Positions 8,429-27,687 of a stretch of 64,000 nucleotides of DNA are shown here, in pieces. A program made the position numbers and the translations under genes. The stretch is from Streptomyces flavidovirens DSM 40150 (GTDB taxonomy: Bacteria; Actinomycetota; Actinomycetes; Streptomycetales; Streptomycetaceae). The DNA is taken from NCBI RefSeq assembly GCF_000429085.1, contig NZ_AUBE01000006.1, positions 248,001 through 312,000 of the forward strand, written 5' to 3'. The notes beneath the pieces are model-generated. The model saw only the letters and a program-made list of their open reading frames with translations, had not been told where the DNA came from and made no database searches. Numbering within the stretch: position 1 is the first letter of the stretch; the number at the start of each line of letters is the position of its first letter.

Positions 8429-10564
8429 ATGTACGCGCGGTGCGGGGCACGCCCGCTGCGGGGGAAGCGGACGGGGTACGGGGCCTTGGGCAGCACGAGT
8501 GAAGGCGGTCGCACGCGCAGGGAAGAGGTACGCGGTCCCGCGAGGCGCGCCCTGCTGGCCTCCGCCGCCGCTGCCGCCGCCGGCCTCGGCGCGGCTTCCT
8601 GCTCCGTCCCCGCCCCGCGCCGCAAGGGCCCCGCTCCCGACCCGCTGCCCGGCAAGCCGATATCCGGCTCCCGTCACGCGCTGCTGATGCAGATACTCGC
8701 CCACCCGGACGACGACCTGTACTTCATGAACCCGGACACCCAGCAGACGCTGGACTCCGGTGTCCCCGTGGTCTGCGTGTACGTCACCGCCGGCGAGGCC
8801 AACGGCGTCAACCGCATACCCGGCGCGGGCCCCCAGCCCGCCGACCGGACGGCGTACTCCTCCGCCCGCCACCAGGGACTGCGCCAGGCGTACGCCGTCC
8901 TCCTGGGGCTCCCCCGGTTCACGAAGTGGCAGAAGTCCGTGGCCACCCTGCGCGGGGATCACCAGGCCGAGCTGAACACGCTCACGAACGGTGACCGCCG
9001 CGTCGAGCTGGTCTTCCTGAACCTGGCCATGCACACCTCGTGGGGGCGGATGGGTCTGCCCAGCCTCTGGGAGTCGCGCGGCCTGTCGCTGCGTACCGTC
9101 GTGGCCGACGGCTCCCCCCTGCAGAAGGCCGGCTCGTACGACTACGACGGGCTCATCGGCGTACTCGCGGGGCTGATGGAGCGGTACCGCCCCACGGTCG
9201 TGCAGACCCTCGACCCGGACCCCGACATCCAGCACAGCGACGAGGCCACCCGGCGCCGCGACAGCGAGCAGCCGGGGTACTCCGACCACGCGGACCACAC
9301 CGCCGTCGCCTCCTTCGCCTGGGCCGCGCTGATCCGGCGGGTCGCCGAGGCCACCGAGGGCGGCGGTGAGGTGCCGGGCTTCGCCGTCACGTCGTACCGC
9401 GGCTACTACAACCGGCACTGGCCGAAGAATCTCCCGCAGGACGTGGTCACGGAGAAGGCCTCGCACCTCGTGCCGTACGGCGGGGATCCCGACTGGGAGT
9501 GCGGCAACGCGGCCGGCTGCGGTGATTACAACGTCGGCGGCGACCGCCCGCTCACCAACCGCAAGGGCTGGGTCCGCTCCACGCACTACCGCTATCCCGG
9601 CGCCCGCCCGGTCGTCGCCACCGGCCGCGACGGGCGGCTCACGGCGTACGGCGTGCTGGGCCTGCGGGTCGTGCGCTGGCGCGAGACGGCGCCCGGCAGC
9701 GGCGCGTGGGGCGCGCCGGACGACCTGGGTGGTGGCCCGCTGGCTCCGGCGCTCGGTGCGGCCACGCTCGCGGACGGCCGGCAACTGCTCTTCGGCCTGC
9801 GCTTCGCCGCGCTCGCCGGTCATGGCGCGGCCAATACGCGTGAGGTCGTACTGCTCCAACAGCGCACGCCCGACGGGGAGTTCGGCGCCTGGACCGGGCT
9901 CGGCAACCCGGAGAGGCGCCACGACCGGGGCCGTCGCATCGGCTCACCCGTGGCGGTGGCGGCACCCGACGGCCGGGTGCATCTCTTCGTACGGAACGCG
10001 GACAAGGGCCTCAGCACCCGCGTCCGCGGCGCGGCCGGCCGCTGGGGTGCCTGGCGCGACCTCGGCGGCGGCGAGATCCAGGACGGCCTGGCCACGGCGG
10101 TGGACGGCGACGGCCGCGTCCACGTCTTCGCCGCGGGCCACGAGACCGTGCACCACTGGACGCAGGAGGCACCGGGCGGACCGGTGAGCGCCCGCCCGGG
10201 CACGGGTCTGCCCACCCCCGGCAGCTCCCCCACCGCCCTCACATCCCCCGACGGCGGCATCGACCTGGTCTACCGGCGCCCGGCCACGGCCGGCCTGACG
10301 ACGGCGCGGGTGAGCGGCGCCCGTCCGGTGACGAGGCTGCGGTTCAACGGTTACGGCGCGGTGGGCGCGGCGTCGGCGCCGACGGGCCCGGTCCTGCTCG
10401 GCCGGGAACGCAAGGGCCGGGTCCAGCTCCTCGCGGACGGCCGCCTGGTACGCCGTAAGGGCGCCACCGCGTCCCTGGAGGGCCCCACCCTCCACCTCAC
10501 CCCGAAGGGCCCGGCCGTGGTGGGCCTGGGCCCGGACGCCACCCCTTGGCTCTGGCGTCCCTGA
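8429..10564 (+). CDS. Secreted PIG-L family deacetylase with beta-propeller-like C-terminus
   Basis: 711 residues. An [20 protein letters not shown] segment (about 39-58) suggests Tat and/or lipoprotein export with Cys58 as the lipid site. The PIG-L/LmbE zinc motif AHPDDD is at 91-96 and the second metal motif SDHADH at 285-290; such enzymes deacetylate N-acetylglucosamine-type sugars. From about residue 400 there are repeated blade-like units ([50 protein letters not shown]), probably a carbohydrate-binding propeller. The start is uncertain because no good ribosome site precedes 8429. Substrate unknown. Confidence 0.85.
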   Translation: MYARCGARPLRGKRTGYGALGSTSEGGRTRREEVRGPARRALLASAAAAAAGLGAASCSVPAPRRKGPAPDPLPGKPISGSRHALLMQILAHPDDDLYFMNPDTQQTLDSGVPVVCVYVTAGEANGVNRIPGAGPQPADRTAYSSARHQGLRQAYAVLLGLPRFTKWQKSVATLRGDHQAELNTLTNGDRRVELVFLNLAMHTSWGRMGLPSLWESRGLSLRTVVADGSPLQKAGSYDYDGLIGVLAGLMERYRPTVVQTLDPDPDIQHSDEATRRRDSEQPGYSDHADHTAVASFAWAALIRRVAEATEGGGEVPGFAVTSYRGYYNRHWPKNLPQDVVTEKASHLVPYGGDPDWECGNAAGCGDYNVGGDRPLTNRKGWVRSTHYRYPGARPVVATGRDGRLTAYGVLGLRVVRWRETAPGSGAWGAPDDLGGGPLAPALGAATLADGRQLLFGLRFAALAGHGAANTREVVLLQQRTPDGEFGAWTGLGNPERRHDRGRRIGSPVAVAAPDGRVHLFVRNADKGLSTRVRGAAGRWGAWRDLGGGEIQDGLATAVDGDGRVHVFAAGHETVHHWTQEAPGGPVSARPGTGLPTPGSSPTALTSPDGGIDLVYRRPATAGLTTARVSGARPVTRLRFNGYGAVGAASAPTGPVLLGRERKGRVQLLADGRLVRRKGATASLEGPTLHLTPKGPAVVGLGPDATPWLWRP

Positions 10565-10594
10565 GCCAGGCGGCAGAACCGACGCGGCAACAGC

Positions 10595-10638
10595 GAAGGG
10601 CCCCCACACCGTCGCGAACGACGGAGCGGGGGCCCTTC
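10595..10638. terminator. Two-tier hairpin between deacetylase and tuf
   Basis: Outer arms GAAGGGCCCCC (10595-10605) and GGGGGCCCTTC (10628-10638) enclose an inner stem CCGTCG-CGAA-CGACGG (10609-10624). The flanking genes converge, so it can terminate both. It lies about 40 bases past the tuf stop. Confidence 0.8.
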
Positions 10639-10677
10639 TTGGTGCTCGTTCAGGAGCAACCAGGTCAAGCCACCGAA

Positions 10678-11871
<1,194 letters not shown>

Positions 11872-11936
11872 TGGGTCCTCCTGGAGTGGTTCTGTACGCC
11901 TTGCTTCATCGGCGCCAGGTGATCTTTGCTGGGATG

Positions 11937-11990
11937 CCGACCGCCGGGGGTTTCCCATACGGGTCGCGGGGGAAAGCCCCCGGCGGTCGG
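11937..11990 (-). terminator. Large stem-loop between fusA and tuf
   Basis: Arms CCGACCGCCGGGGGTTTCCC (11937-11956) and 11970-11990 pair over 20 bp with one bulged G. The stem lies 29 bases past the fusA stop. I infer a partial terminator or mRNA-processing site that tunes the EF-G to EF-Tu ratio. Confidence 0.6.
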
Positions 11991-12019
11991 GTCAAGCCTA
12001 AAGCGTCAACTCGGGGGAG

Positions 12020-14149
<2,130 letters not shown>

Positions 14150-14187
14150 AAGGCTCAATCTTCTCTCGGTCTCGATGTGGGTAGCGA

Positions 14188-14658
14188 CTACCAGCGGTAG
14201 TGCGCGAAGGCCTTGTTGGACTCGGCCATCTTGTGGGTGTCCTCACGCTTCTTGACGGCAGCGCCAAGACCGTTCGAGGCGTCGAGCAGCTCGTTCATGA
14301 GGCGCTCAGTCATGGTCTTCTCACGGCGGGCGCGGGAGTAACCCACGACCCAGCGCAGCGCGAGGGTGGCGGCGCGACCGGGCTTGACCTCGATCGGCAC
14401 CTGGTACGTCGCGCCACCGACACGGCGGGACTTCACCTCGAGCGAGGGCTTGACGTTCTCAAGCGCGCGCTTCAGCGTGATGACCGGGTCGTTGCCGGTC
14501 TTCTCGCGGAGGCCTTCCATGGCGCCGTAAACGATGCGCTCGGCGGTGGAACGCTTGCCGTCAAGCAGAATCTTGTTGATCAGCGACGTGACAAGAGGAG
14601 AGCTGTAGACCGGGTCAATGATGACCGGGCGCTTCGGGGCGGGGCCCTTACGAGGCAT
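14188..14658 (-). CDS. rpsG: 30S ribosomal protein S7
   Basis: 156 residues ([20 protein letters not shown] onward), normal length. S7 nucleates the 3' domain of 16S rRNA and contacts tRNA in the E site. In E. coli it autoregulates the str operon. It follows rpsL by two bases. Confidence 0.97.
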   Translation of the reverse strand: MPRKGPAPKRPVIIDPVYSSPLVTSLINKILLDGKRSTAERIVYGAMEGLREKTGNDPVITLKRALENVKPSLEVKSRRVGGATYQVPIEVKPGRAATLALRWVVGYSRARREKTMTERLMNELLDASNGLGAAVKKREDTHKMAESNKAFAHYRW

Positions 14659-14660
14659 TC

Positions 14661-15032
14661 TTACTTCTCCTTCTTGGCGCCGTAGCGGCTGCGGGCCTGC
14701 TTGCGGTTCTTGACACCCTGGGTGTCGAGCGAGCCGCGGATGATCTTGTAGCGAACACCCGGCAGGTCCTTCACACGGCCACCACGCACGAGCACGATCG
14801 AGTGCTCCTGCAGGTTGTGTCCCTCACCCGGGATGTAAGCAGTGACTTCGATCCCGCTGGTCAGACGCACACGCGCGACCTTACGCAGGGCCGAGTTCGG
14901 CTTCTTCGGGGTGGTCGTGAACACACGCGTGCAGACGCCCCGGCGCTGAGGGGAACCCTCGAGTGCGGGCGTCTTGTTCTTCTCGACCTTGTCCTGCCGG
15001 CCCTTGCGGACCAGCTGCTGGATCGTAGGCAC
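14661..15032 (-). CDS. rpsL: 30S ribosomal protein S12
   Basis: 123 residues from a GTG start ([20 protein letters not shown]), preceded by GGAGAAGTA. S12 monitors decoding in the A site. The streptomycin-related lysines in [13 protein letters not shown] and [13 protein letters not shown] are both wild type, so no S12-based streptomycin resistance is encoded. It is the first gene of the str operon. Confidence 0.97.
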   Translation of the reverse strand: MPTIQQLVRKGRQDKVEKNKTPALEGSPQRRGVCTRVFTTTPKKPNSALRKVARVRLTSGIEVTAYIPGEGHNLQEHSIVLVRGGRVKDLPGVRYKIIRGSLDTQGVKNRKQARSRYGAKKEK

Positions 15033-15082
15033 TACTTCTCCGGTTTCTGTGTGCCGATCACTGTGAAACTAACCTGGAACAC

Positions 15083-15140
15083 CTCCGACCCACGCGGTCG
15101 GGTGTGTCGAACACTGCGGACCGCTCCGCCCGAAAGCGGA
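15083..15140 (-). ncRNA. Structured 5' leader of the str operon
   Basis: At 15083-15109 lies a 27-nt block matching the S10 leader (6290-6316) at 26 positions, holding the hairpin CCGACC-GCGUG-GGUCGG. Next to it, GCGGA (15116-15120), TCCGC (15125-15129) and GCGGA (15136-15140) can form two mutually exclusive stems. The block ends about 50 bases before rpsL. I infer a regulatory leader shared by the two ribosomal-protein operons. Confidence 0.6.
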
Positions 15141-15230
15141 ATGAGCGCAGATTGCGGTGGCCGTTCACGGACTCGCGGTGCGGTTGAGGACACGCACACG
15201 AGCCCAGGCACACCCCAGGCACAAGGTCTG

Positions 15231-15259
15231 AGCGTACCTACCTCATGGACTCCGGTCAA
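15231..15259 (-). promoter_or_regulatory. Promoter of the str operon
   Basis: Minus strand: TTGACC (15254-15259), 17-base spacer, TACGCT (15231-15236), a strong principal sigma factor match. The transcript would start near 15224, giving a leader of about 190 bases. The 15033-15324 interval otherwise holds only the leader and the 3' neighbour's spacer. Confidence 0.75.
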
Positions 15260-15324
15260 AACAAATGCCCACGCCCAGGGACACCTCGGGCACGGCGGGC
15301 GTGCGCACCGGCGCTGCGGGCGGT

Positions 15325-15886
15325 TCAGGGCTGCTCACGGCGCTTGCGCCGGTGGGCGGGCAACGGCGGGATCGTCGGGACCTTCGACGTCCGGCTCTTG
15401 GCGGCCAGGCCGGGCTTGACGGGCTCGCCGGCCGGTTCCGTACGGCCGCCGGGCACGCCTTCGGGCGCACCACCGGGGGCGCCGCGCTCGGCGTCGGCGG
15501 GTTCCGGCTGCTGCTGTTCGTCCTGCGGGAAGGGGATGACAGCCGCCTGTCCGGGTGTACGGCCGACGAGCCTGAGCCTGCGGGTCTGGGCTATTCGGCG
15601 CGCCTGCTCCAGTGCGGGTTCGTACTGGTCGGCGGCGTCGCGCCAGCCGTTCGCGTACGCCTGGAGCTCGCGGCGCTCCATTTCCGCCCGTACGAGAATC
15701 ACGAGGTCTTCGGGCGCGTGGCGCAGCAGGTGCTCACCGAGGGGATTCCAGGAGGCCCGGCAGGCCGTTGTCGCGCTCCAGCGGGCCGGCGACGGGATTG
15801 CGCGCTCTTGGCACCGCCGAGGGCTCGCGCGTGCCCCCCTCGCGGGCGCCGTCGGTCGGCCGGGAGCGCTTTTCGCCCTCGACCAT
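15325..15886 (-). pseudogene. Conserved hypothetical protein, apparently frameshifted
   Basis: A strong start (ATG at 15886 with GGAGAAC seven bases upstream) opens a frame of 50 codons with very high third-position GC (MVEGEKRSRPTDGAREGGTR to LPGLLESPR) that ends at a TGA near 15736. The other frame then continues with equally good codon use to 15325: NPLGEHLLRHAPEDLVILVR, a helical YANGWRDAADQYEPALEQARRIAQ segment, and GRTPGQAAVIPFPQ, then a Pro/Glu-rich tail. One extra base near 15740-15750 would explain the break. If intact elsewhere, the protein would be about 185 residues. No known domain recognised. An alternative is a shorter gene starting inside the downstream frame, but no start with a ribosome site was seen. 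Confidence 0.6.
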
Positions 15887-15971
15887 GCACCGTTCTCCTT
15901 AAAGACCCATCGCTGCCCGTCCCGTCGGCGGCACGAAATCATGTGCCTGACAGACAGGCCGTCACAGCCTA

Positions 15972-16442
15972 GTGGCCTGCCGGAGTCACCCTTTCCGGGC
16001 GTCTTTGATCCTCGCACCCGCCGGGCAGCGGGGACGTGCCCAGCTCTACCGGCTGGAGGACGTGTTCGCCGCCGAGCGCACGGCGCGCAGGAAGACCATG
16101 CGGGAGCGGATCGCGACACGTCTCGCGTCGCCGCCCTCCGTGCCGCCCGGCACCGGCGGCGCGGGCAGCCCCGGCGGACCGTCCGGTTCCCGTTACGAGC
16201 CGTTTCCCGGCTCCGCGTTCTTCCGGCCCGGAACCAACTCGCCGGTCATCACCGCCATGGGCCGCCGCCTGGCCGCCGAGCGCTGCGCCGCGTACGTCGT
16301 CGGACCCGGCCCGCGCTGGTCCGAGGCCGACCGGCGTTCGTACGCCAGGTGGCAGCGCAAGCTCGGCTACACGGGTGCGGACGCCGACGGCGTGCCCGGC
16401 CGTGCCTCCTGGAACGCCCTGAAGGTCCCGCGCGTCCGCTGA
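15972..16442 (+). CDS. Peptidoglycan-binding domain protein
   Basis: Up to 156 residues. The C-terminal 85 or so (FPGSAFFRPGTNSPVITAMGRRLAAERC, then YARWQRKLGYTGADADGVPGRASWNALKVP) match the wall-binding repeat found at the end of streptomycete and actinophage lysins. No catalytic domain is present, so this is a binding domain only or a truncated lysin. Start uncertain: GTG at 15972 lacks a ribosome site, while ATG at 16098 (AGGAAGACC upstream) gives 114 residues. The next gene encodes a holin-like membrane protein. Confidence 0.65.
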   Translation: MACRSHPFRASLILAPAGQRGRAQLYRLEDVFAAERTARRKTMRERIATRLASPPSVPPGTGGAGSPGGPSGSRYEPFPGSAFFRPGTNSPVITAMGRRLAAERCAAYVVGPGPRWSEADRRSYARWQRKLGYTGADADGVPGRASWNALKVPRVR

Positions 16443-16533
16443 CCGCCGCCCGCCTGCCCACCCGCCCCCACTCCCCCATCACCGGCCGTGACAGCGACCT
16501 GCTGTCACTTCTCCAGCAGCACCGGAGTCGCCA

Positions 16534-16797
16534 ATGACCGAGCCCGCACCGCATGACGCGGCCGCCGTCGCACTGGAGCTTGAGCGACTGCGCGGCACCG
16601 TGGAGGTGGGATTCGCCCGGGTCGACGGATCACTCGCCCTGCTCGTGCAGCGCAGCGACCAGAGCGACCGGCAGCTCGCCGACCACGAGACACGGATCGA
16701 CACGCTGGAGCGCGCCCGGTGGCCGCTGCCCAGCCTCGCGGCCGTGACGGCCATCTCGGGAATGCTGCTGTCCGTATGGCAGCTCGCCACCCGCTGA
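16534..16797 (+). CDS. Small holin-like membrane protein with coiled coil
   Basis: 87 residues. An N-terminal helical, coiled-coil-like half (VALELERLRGTVEVGFARVDGSLALLVQRSDQSDRQLADHETRIDTLER) precedes a single C-terminal membrane helix (LPSLAAVTAISGMLLSVWQLA). Start at ATG 16534 with GGAG upstream. Placement after a wall-binding protein recalls a lysis cassette remnant, but this pair is fixed beside rpoC and no phage genes are near. Function unproven. Confidence 0.65.
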   Translation: MTEPAPHDAAAVALELERLRGTVEVGFARVDGSLALLVQRSDQSDRQLADHETRIDTLERARWPLPSLAAVTAISGMLLSVWQLATR

Positions 16798-16814
16798 CGC
16801 GACCAGCCACAACG

Positions 16815-16859
16815 CCGCAGGGCGGCCACCCCGTACGAAACGGGGTGACCGCCCTGCGG
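16815..16859 (-). terminator. Terminator of rpoBC
   Basis: 20-bp stem (16815-16834 with 16840-16859, loop ACGAA). One position is C/A when read as plus RNA but a G-U pair as minus RNA, so the stem is fully paired only in the rpoC transcript. It lies 15 bases past the rpoC stop and could also serve the convergent holin-like gene. Confidence 0.85.
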
Positions 16860-16873
16860 TTCAGACGTACGCC

Positions 16874-20773
<3,900 letters not shown>

Positions 20774-20871
20774 TTGTCGTCAATCCCTCTTTCGGGGTCG
20801 AGAGTCAATCATGGTCTGAACGGGTCCGGGGAGAGCCGGCCGCTGCGGTGAAGCAGCGGCCGGCCAACCCG

Positions 20872-24354
<3,483 letters not shown>

Positions 24355-24514
24355 GAGGGGGTCCTTCCGAGGGCTCGGACTCACTACGCGCGTACCGGTC
24401 CCAAGCTGGCACAGCGGCAGAATTCCCTGGTCAGGGAAGTCGGCTGTCGATGCTCGAGCGAGGGTATGCCTCTGGTGACGGGCAGGAGGCAGCTAACAGG
24501 CAGCGCAAAGGGTC

Positions 24515-24543
24515 AGTGTAGCCACTTGGCTCACTGATGTCCA
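24515..24543 (-). promoter_or_regulatory. Promoter of rpoBC
   Basis: Minus strand: TGGACA (24538-24543), 17-base spacer, TACACT (24515-24520). This gives a leader of about 155 bases before the rpoB TTG. The 24355-24903 gap holds this promoter, a weaker TTGACG at 24698-24703, and the attenuator-like hairpin at 24835-24870. An open frame at 24573-24926 has no coding support. Confidence 0.65.
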
Positions 24544-24834
24544 GAGCGGGTCGTTTGACACCCTCGCTGTACTCAACTCCTGCGGAAAGCCATGCGCTGT
24601 ATGCGCATATCAGTACTGCCCTCTACGCCGCCGATCCATGCCTCGGATCCGGATCGGTATGACGACGAGTCCTGAGAATTGCGCGCCTCGTGCGGTTCGT
24701 CAAGGCCTTCCCGCTCTCGACAGAGATCGTCACTGGCCACAGCGCCGTACGGCGCAAGGACACCCGCGGGGCGTACGGCGAAGATCACGATACTCGCCAC
24801 GACGCCAAGAGCAAGGACGGCGTCGCGGGAACGA

Positions 24835-24870
24835 CCAAGGGCGACCACCCGAATGGGTGATCGCCCTTGG
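24835..24870 (-). terminator. Hairpin after rplL (attenuator between rplJL and rpoBC)
   Basis: 16-bp stem (24835-24850, loop GAAT, 24855-24870). One pair is G-U in minus RNA and C/A in plus RNA, so it is made for the rplJL transcript. In many bacteria a partial terminator here sets the ratio of L7/L12 to RNA polymerase. Confidence 0.75.
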
Positions 24871-24903
24871 AACGTGAGCAGCTGAGTCAGAGACTCAACG
24901 AGG

Positions 24904-25290
24904 TCACTTGACCTCGACAGCCGCACCGGCGGCCTTGAGGGACTCGGCGGCCTTCTCAGCGGCCTCCTTGGCGACCTTCTCGAGGACCGGCTTCGGAGCG
25001 CCGTCGACGAGGTCCTTGGCCTCCTTCAGACCCAGCGAGGTCAGCTCACGCACGACCTTGATGACCTGGATCTTCTTGTCGCCGGCACCGGTGAGGATGA
25101 CGTCGAACTCGTCCTGCTCCTCGACGGCCTCGGCGGCGCCACCGGCGGCACCGCCGGCGGGGGCGGCGGCAACCGCGGCAGCGGCGGTGACGTCGAACTT
25201 CTCCTCGAAGGCCTTCACGAACTCGGAGAGCTCGATGAGGGTCATCTCTTCGAACTGCGCGAGCAGGTCGTCCTGGGACAGCTTCGCCAT
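24904..25290 (-). CDS. rplL: 50S ribosomal protein L7/L12
   Basis: 128 residues. N-terminal dimerisation domain ([31 protein letters not shown]), Ala/Gly hinge, then the factor-binding C-terminal domain ([42 protein letters not shown], here described in parts). It forms the flexible stalk recruiting EF-Tu and EF-G and sits 110 bases after rplJ. Confidence 0.97.
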   Translation of the reverse strand: MAKLSQDDLLAQFEEMTLIELSEFVKAFEEKFDVTAAAAVAAAPAGGAAGGAAEAVEEQDEFDVILTGAGDKKIQVIKVVRELTSLGLKEAKDLVDGAPKPVLEKVAKEAAEKAAESLKAAGAAVEVK

Positions 25291-25400
25291 GATGGCGTCC
25301 TTCCACTAATTCGGCTGGTGCCGATGTACATGTGAGGCGGGCGTACTTCCGGCCCGCTGCGACCGGCGCCTAGGCGGCGACGGTCAGAAAGCGAGCCGAA

Positions 25401-25931
25401 TTACTCGGCACCGCCCTGCTCGGCCTGCTTGGCACGAAGCGCCTCCGCGGTGCGGACGAACTTCGAGGGAAGCGCCTTGAACAGCGACGCAGTCTGGGAC
25501 TGCTTGCCCTTCATGGCACCCGCCAGCTTGGCGAGCAGAACCTCGCGGGACTCGAGGTCCGCAAGCTTCTTGATCTCATCGGCGGACAGCGCCTTGCCAT
25601 CAAGGACACCGCCCTTGATGATCAGGTTCGGGTTCTCCTTGGCGAAGTCACGAAGACCCTTCGCCGACTCCACCGGGTCACCGGTGATGAAGGCAACCGC
25701 CGTCGGGCCTGCGAACAGGTCGTCCAGCGTGTTGATCCCGGCCTCGTTGGCCGCGATCTTGGTCAGCGTGTTCTTCACCACGGCGTACTGGGCGTTCTCA
25801 CCGAGCGAACGACGCAGCGTCTTGAGCTGCGTCACGGTGAGACCCCGGTACTCGGTCAGCACGGCGGCGTTCGAGCTGCGGAACTGGTCCGCGAGCTCGG
25901 CTACCGCGGCAGCCTTGTCGGGCCTTGCCAT
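25401..25931 (-). CDS. rplJ: 50S ribosomal protein L10
   Basis: 176 residues starting [20 protein letters not shown]. The frame is open farther upstream, but AAGGAGG lies about ten bases before this ATG and homologues start here. L10 anchors L7/L12 dimers to 23S rRNA and, as the L10(L12) complex, usually represses its own mRNA through the leader. Confidence 0.95.
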   Translation of the reverse strand: MARPDKAAAVAELADQFRSSNAAVLTEYRGLTVTQLKTLRRSLGENAQYAVVKNTLTKIAANEAGINTLDDLFAGPTAVAFITGDPVESAKGLRDFAKENPNLIIKGGVLDGKALSADEIKKLADLESREVLLAKLAGAMKGKQSQTASLFKALPSKFVRTAEALRAKQAEQGGAE

Positions 25932-26143
25932 AGAGCGTCGGCCTCCTTCCGGGTGATGAGGACCGCTCAGAAGGGGCTGGGCAAAACGAAACGCCCCGGC
26001 GCAGGCGCACGGGGCTGGGCTCGACCGGAACGAGTCTGGGAGCTTTCCACGAACACCTGCGCAGGTCGTTCCGCACCTAGCGGATCCTTCGGCCACTGCA
26101 CCTTCTTGCGAAGACACAGCAACGACCAGCGGTCTTTGGCTTC
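25932..26143 (-). ncRNA. L10 leader (probable autoregulatory RNA)
   Basis: The roughly 210-base untranslated leader of rplJ contains several complementary G/C-rich segments, among them a GCGCAGG/CCTGCGC pairing between about 25996-26003 and 26056-26063. Position and length fit the known L10 leader family, in which L10(L12) binding controls rplJL. The assignment rests mainly on position; a covariance-model search would be decisive. Confidence 0.5.
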
Positions 26144-26149
26144 CGGGGA

Positions 26150-26179
26150 AGACTACGCGAACGGGTCACCCACAAGCAA
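26150..26179 (-). promoter_or_regulatory. Promoter of rplJL
   Basis: Minus strand: TTGCTT (26174-26179), 18-base spacer, TAGTCT (26150-26155). It lies just downstream of the rplKA terminator and upstream of the L10 leader, which is where a separate rplJL promoter is expected. Confidence 0.55.
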
Positions 26180-26180
26180 A

Positions 26181-26220
26181 TCGGGCCCCGCGCCTCCCCG
26201 AGGGGAGGTACGGGGCCCGA
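26181..26220 (-). terminator. Terminator after rplKA
   Basis: Stem of TCGGGCCCCG (26181-26190) and CGGGGCCCGA (26211-26220) with an inner CCTCCCC/GGGGAGG stem. It lies 45 bases past the rplA stop and just upstream of the rplJ promoter. Confidence 0.8.
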
Positions 26221-26264
26221 TCAGAGCCACTCAGTGACCCGAGCCGTCAGGCCCGGCCCGGCCG

Positions 26265-26987
26265 TCAGACAGCGGCCGGGTCCTCCTCGACGAGGAGGTT
26301 ACGGGTGCGGTTCTGGTCCAGCGGGATGCTGGGGCCCATCGTCGTGGTCAGGGCGGCCTTCTTGATGTAGCGGCCCTTCGCGGCGGACGGCTTGAGACGG
26401 AGGATCTCCTCCAGCGCCGCGGCGTAGTTCTCGACCAGCTTCGTCTCGTCGAAGGAGACCTTGCCGATGATGAAGTGCAGGTTCGAGTGCTTGTCGACGC
26501 GGAACTCGATCTTGCCGCCCTTGATGTCCGTGACAGCCTTCGCCACGTCCGGGGTGACCGTTCCGGTCTTCGGGTTCGGCATCAGACCACGCGGACCGAG
26601 CACGCGGCCGAGGCGGCCGACCTTGCCCATGAGGTCCGGGGTGGCGACGACGGCGTCGAAGTCCAGACGGCCCTTCGCGACCTCGTCGATGAGCTCGTCG
26701 GAGCCGACGATGTCGGCGCCGGCGGCCTCCGCGGCCGCAGCACGGTCACCGGTCGCGAAGACCAGGACCCGGGCGGTCTTGCCGGTGCCGTGCGGCAGGT
26801 TCACGGTGCCACGGACCATCTGGTCGGCCTTGCGCGGGTCGACACCCAGACGCATGGCGACCTCGACGGTGCCGTCGAACTTCGTGGTGGAGGTGTCCTT
26901 GGCGATACGGACGGCCTCGAGCGGGGCGTACAGACGCTCCCGGTCGATCTTCGCGTCCGCGCTGCGGAAGTTCTTGCTGCGCTTCAC
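26265..26987 (-). CDS. rplA: 50S ribosomal protein L1
   Basis: 240 residues from a GTG start ([20 protein letters not shown]). L1 forms the mobile stalk over the E site and often represses its operon. The conserved [25 protein letters not shown] segment is intact. 104 bases follow rplK. Confidence 0.97.
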   Translation of the reverse strand: MKRSKNFRSADAKIDRERLYAPLEAVRIAKDTSTTKFDGTVEVAMRLGVDPRKADQMVRGTVNLPHGTGKTARVLVFATGDRAAAAEAAGADIVGSDELIDEVAKGRLDFDAVVATPDLMGKVGRLGRVLGPRGLMPNPKTGTVTPDVAKAVTDIKGGKIEFRVDKHSNLHFIIGKVSFDETKLVENYAAALEEILRLKPSAAKGRYIKKAALTTTMGPSIPLDQNRTRNLLVEEDPAAV

Positions 26988-27091
26988 TTCTGCTCCTGGG
27001 GTATGGAGGTGGAGTCGTGGTGCGGACCAGCGCTTGGCCCTACCACTGAGGCGGTGTCCGATTTCCGGCTACCGCCGGGTGACGGGGACTT

Positions 27092-27526
27092 TCAGCCCTC
27101 GACGGTGATGCCCATGGAACGGGCGGTACCGGCGATGATCTTGTCCGCGGCCTCGAGGTCGTTGGCGTTCAGGTCGGGGAGCTTGACCGTCGAGATCTCA
27201 CGCACCTGAGCGGCGGTGAGCTTCGCGACCTTGGTCTTGTGGGGCTCGCCCGATCCCTTGTCCACACCAGCGGCCTTGAGGATCAGCTTCGCGGCCGGCG
27301 GGGTCTTCGTCACGAAGGTGAAGGAGCGGTCCTCGTAGACCGTGATCTCCACCGGCACGACCATGCCACGCTGCGACTCGGTCGCGGCGTTGTAGGCCTT
27401 GCAGAACTCCATGATGTTGACGCCGTGCTGGCCGAGCGCGGGGCCGACCGGCGGAGCCGGGTTGGCCGCGCCGGCGTTGATCTGGAGCTTGATGAGCCCC
27501 GTGACCTTCTTCTTCTTGGGAGGCAT
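27092..27526 (-). CDS. rplK: 50S ribosomal protein L11
   Basis: 144 residues ([37 protein letters not shown] onward, here in parts). L11 binds the GTPase-associated 23S rRNA. The Pro-rich N-terminal loop involved in thiopeptide action and in RelA activation is intact. First gene of the rplKA unit. Confidence 0.97.
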
Positions 27527-27584
27527 TGCTCTCTCCGGGTCCTAGTGAGAGTTTCCTGCCATCCGATCACCGGACGGAGGCATA

Positions 27585-27619
27585 CCGCACAACGATAACG
27601 GGTATAGCTGTGCGGCTAA
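27585..27619 (-). promoter_or_regulatory. Candidate rplKA promoter inside an inverted repeat
   Basis: Inverted arms CCGCACA (27585-27591) and TGTGCGG (27609-27615) flank an AT-richer core. On the minus strand TTAGCC (27614-27619), 16 bases and TATCGT (27592-27597) form a possible promoter. The repeat could be an operator or an RNA stem. It lies about 60 bases upstream of the rplK ATG and directly past the nusG terminator. Confidence 0.45.
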
Positions 27620-27622
27620 AAA

Positions 27623-27667
27623 CCGAGCAGGTCAGACCGGCTGCGAGAGCCTGTCTGACCTGCTCGG
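27623..27667 (-). terminator. Rho-independent terminator of secE-nusG
   Basis: Perfect 15-bp stem: CCGAGCAGGTCAGAC (27623-27637) and its complement (27653-27667). Read on the minus strand it is followed by UUUUUAGCC, one of the few true U-tracts in this window. It separates nusG from rplK. Confidence 0.9.
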
Positions 27668-27687
27668 AAGCGGGGGTCCAGAGAAGA

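Noticed and set aside
15972..16797. Prophage remnant
   Set aside because: Only a wall-binding domain and a holin-like protein are present; no integrase, capsid, att repeat or composition shift was seen.
24573..24926. A possible 117-codon gene between rplL and rpoB
   Set aside because: It crosses the attenuator hairpin and the end of rplL, and codon use is not coding-like.
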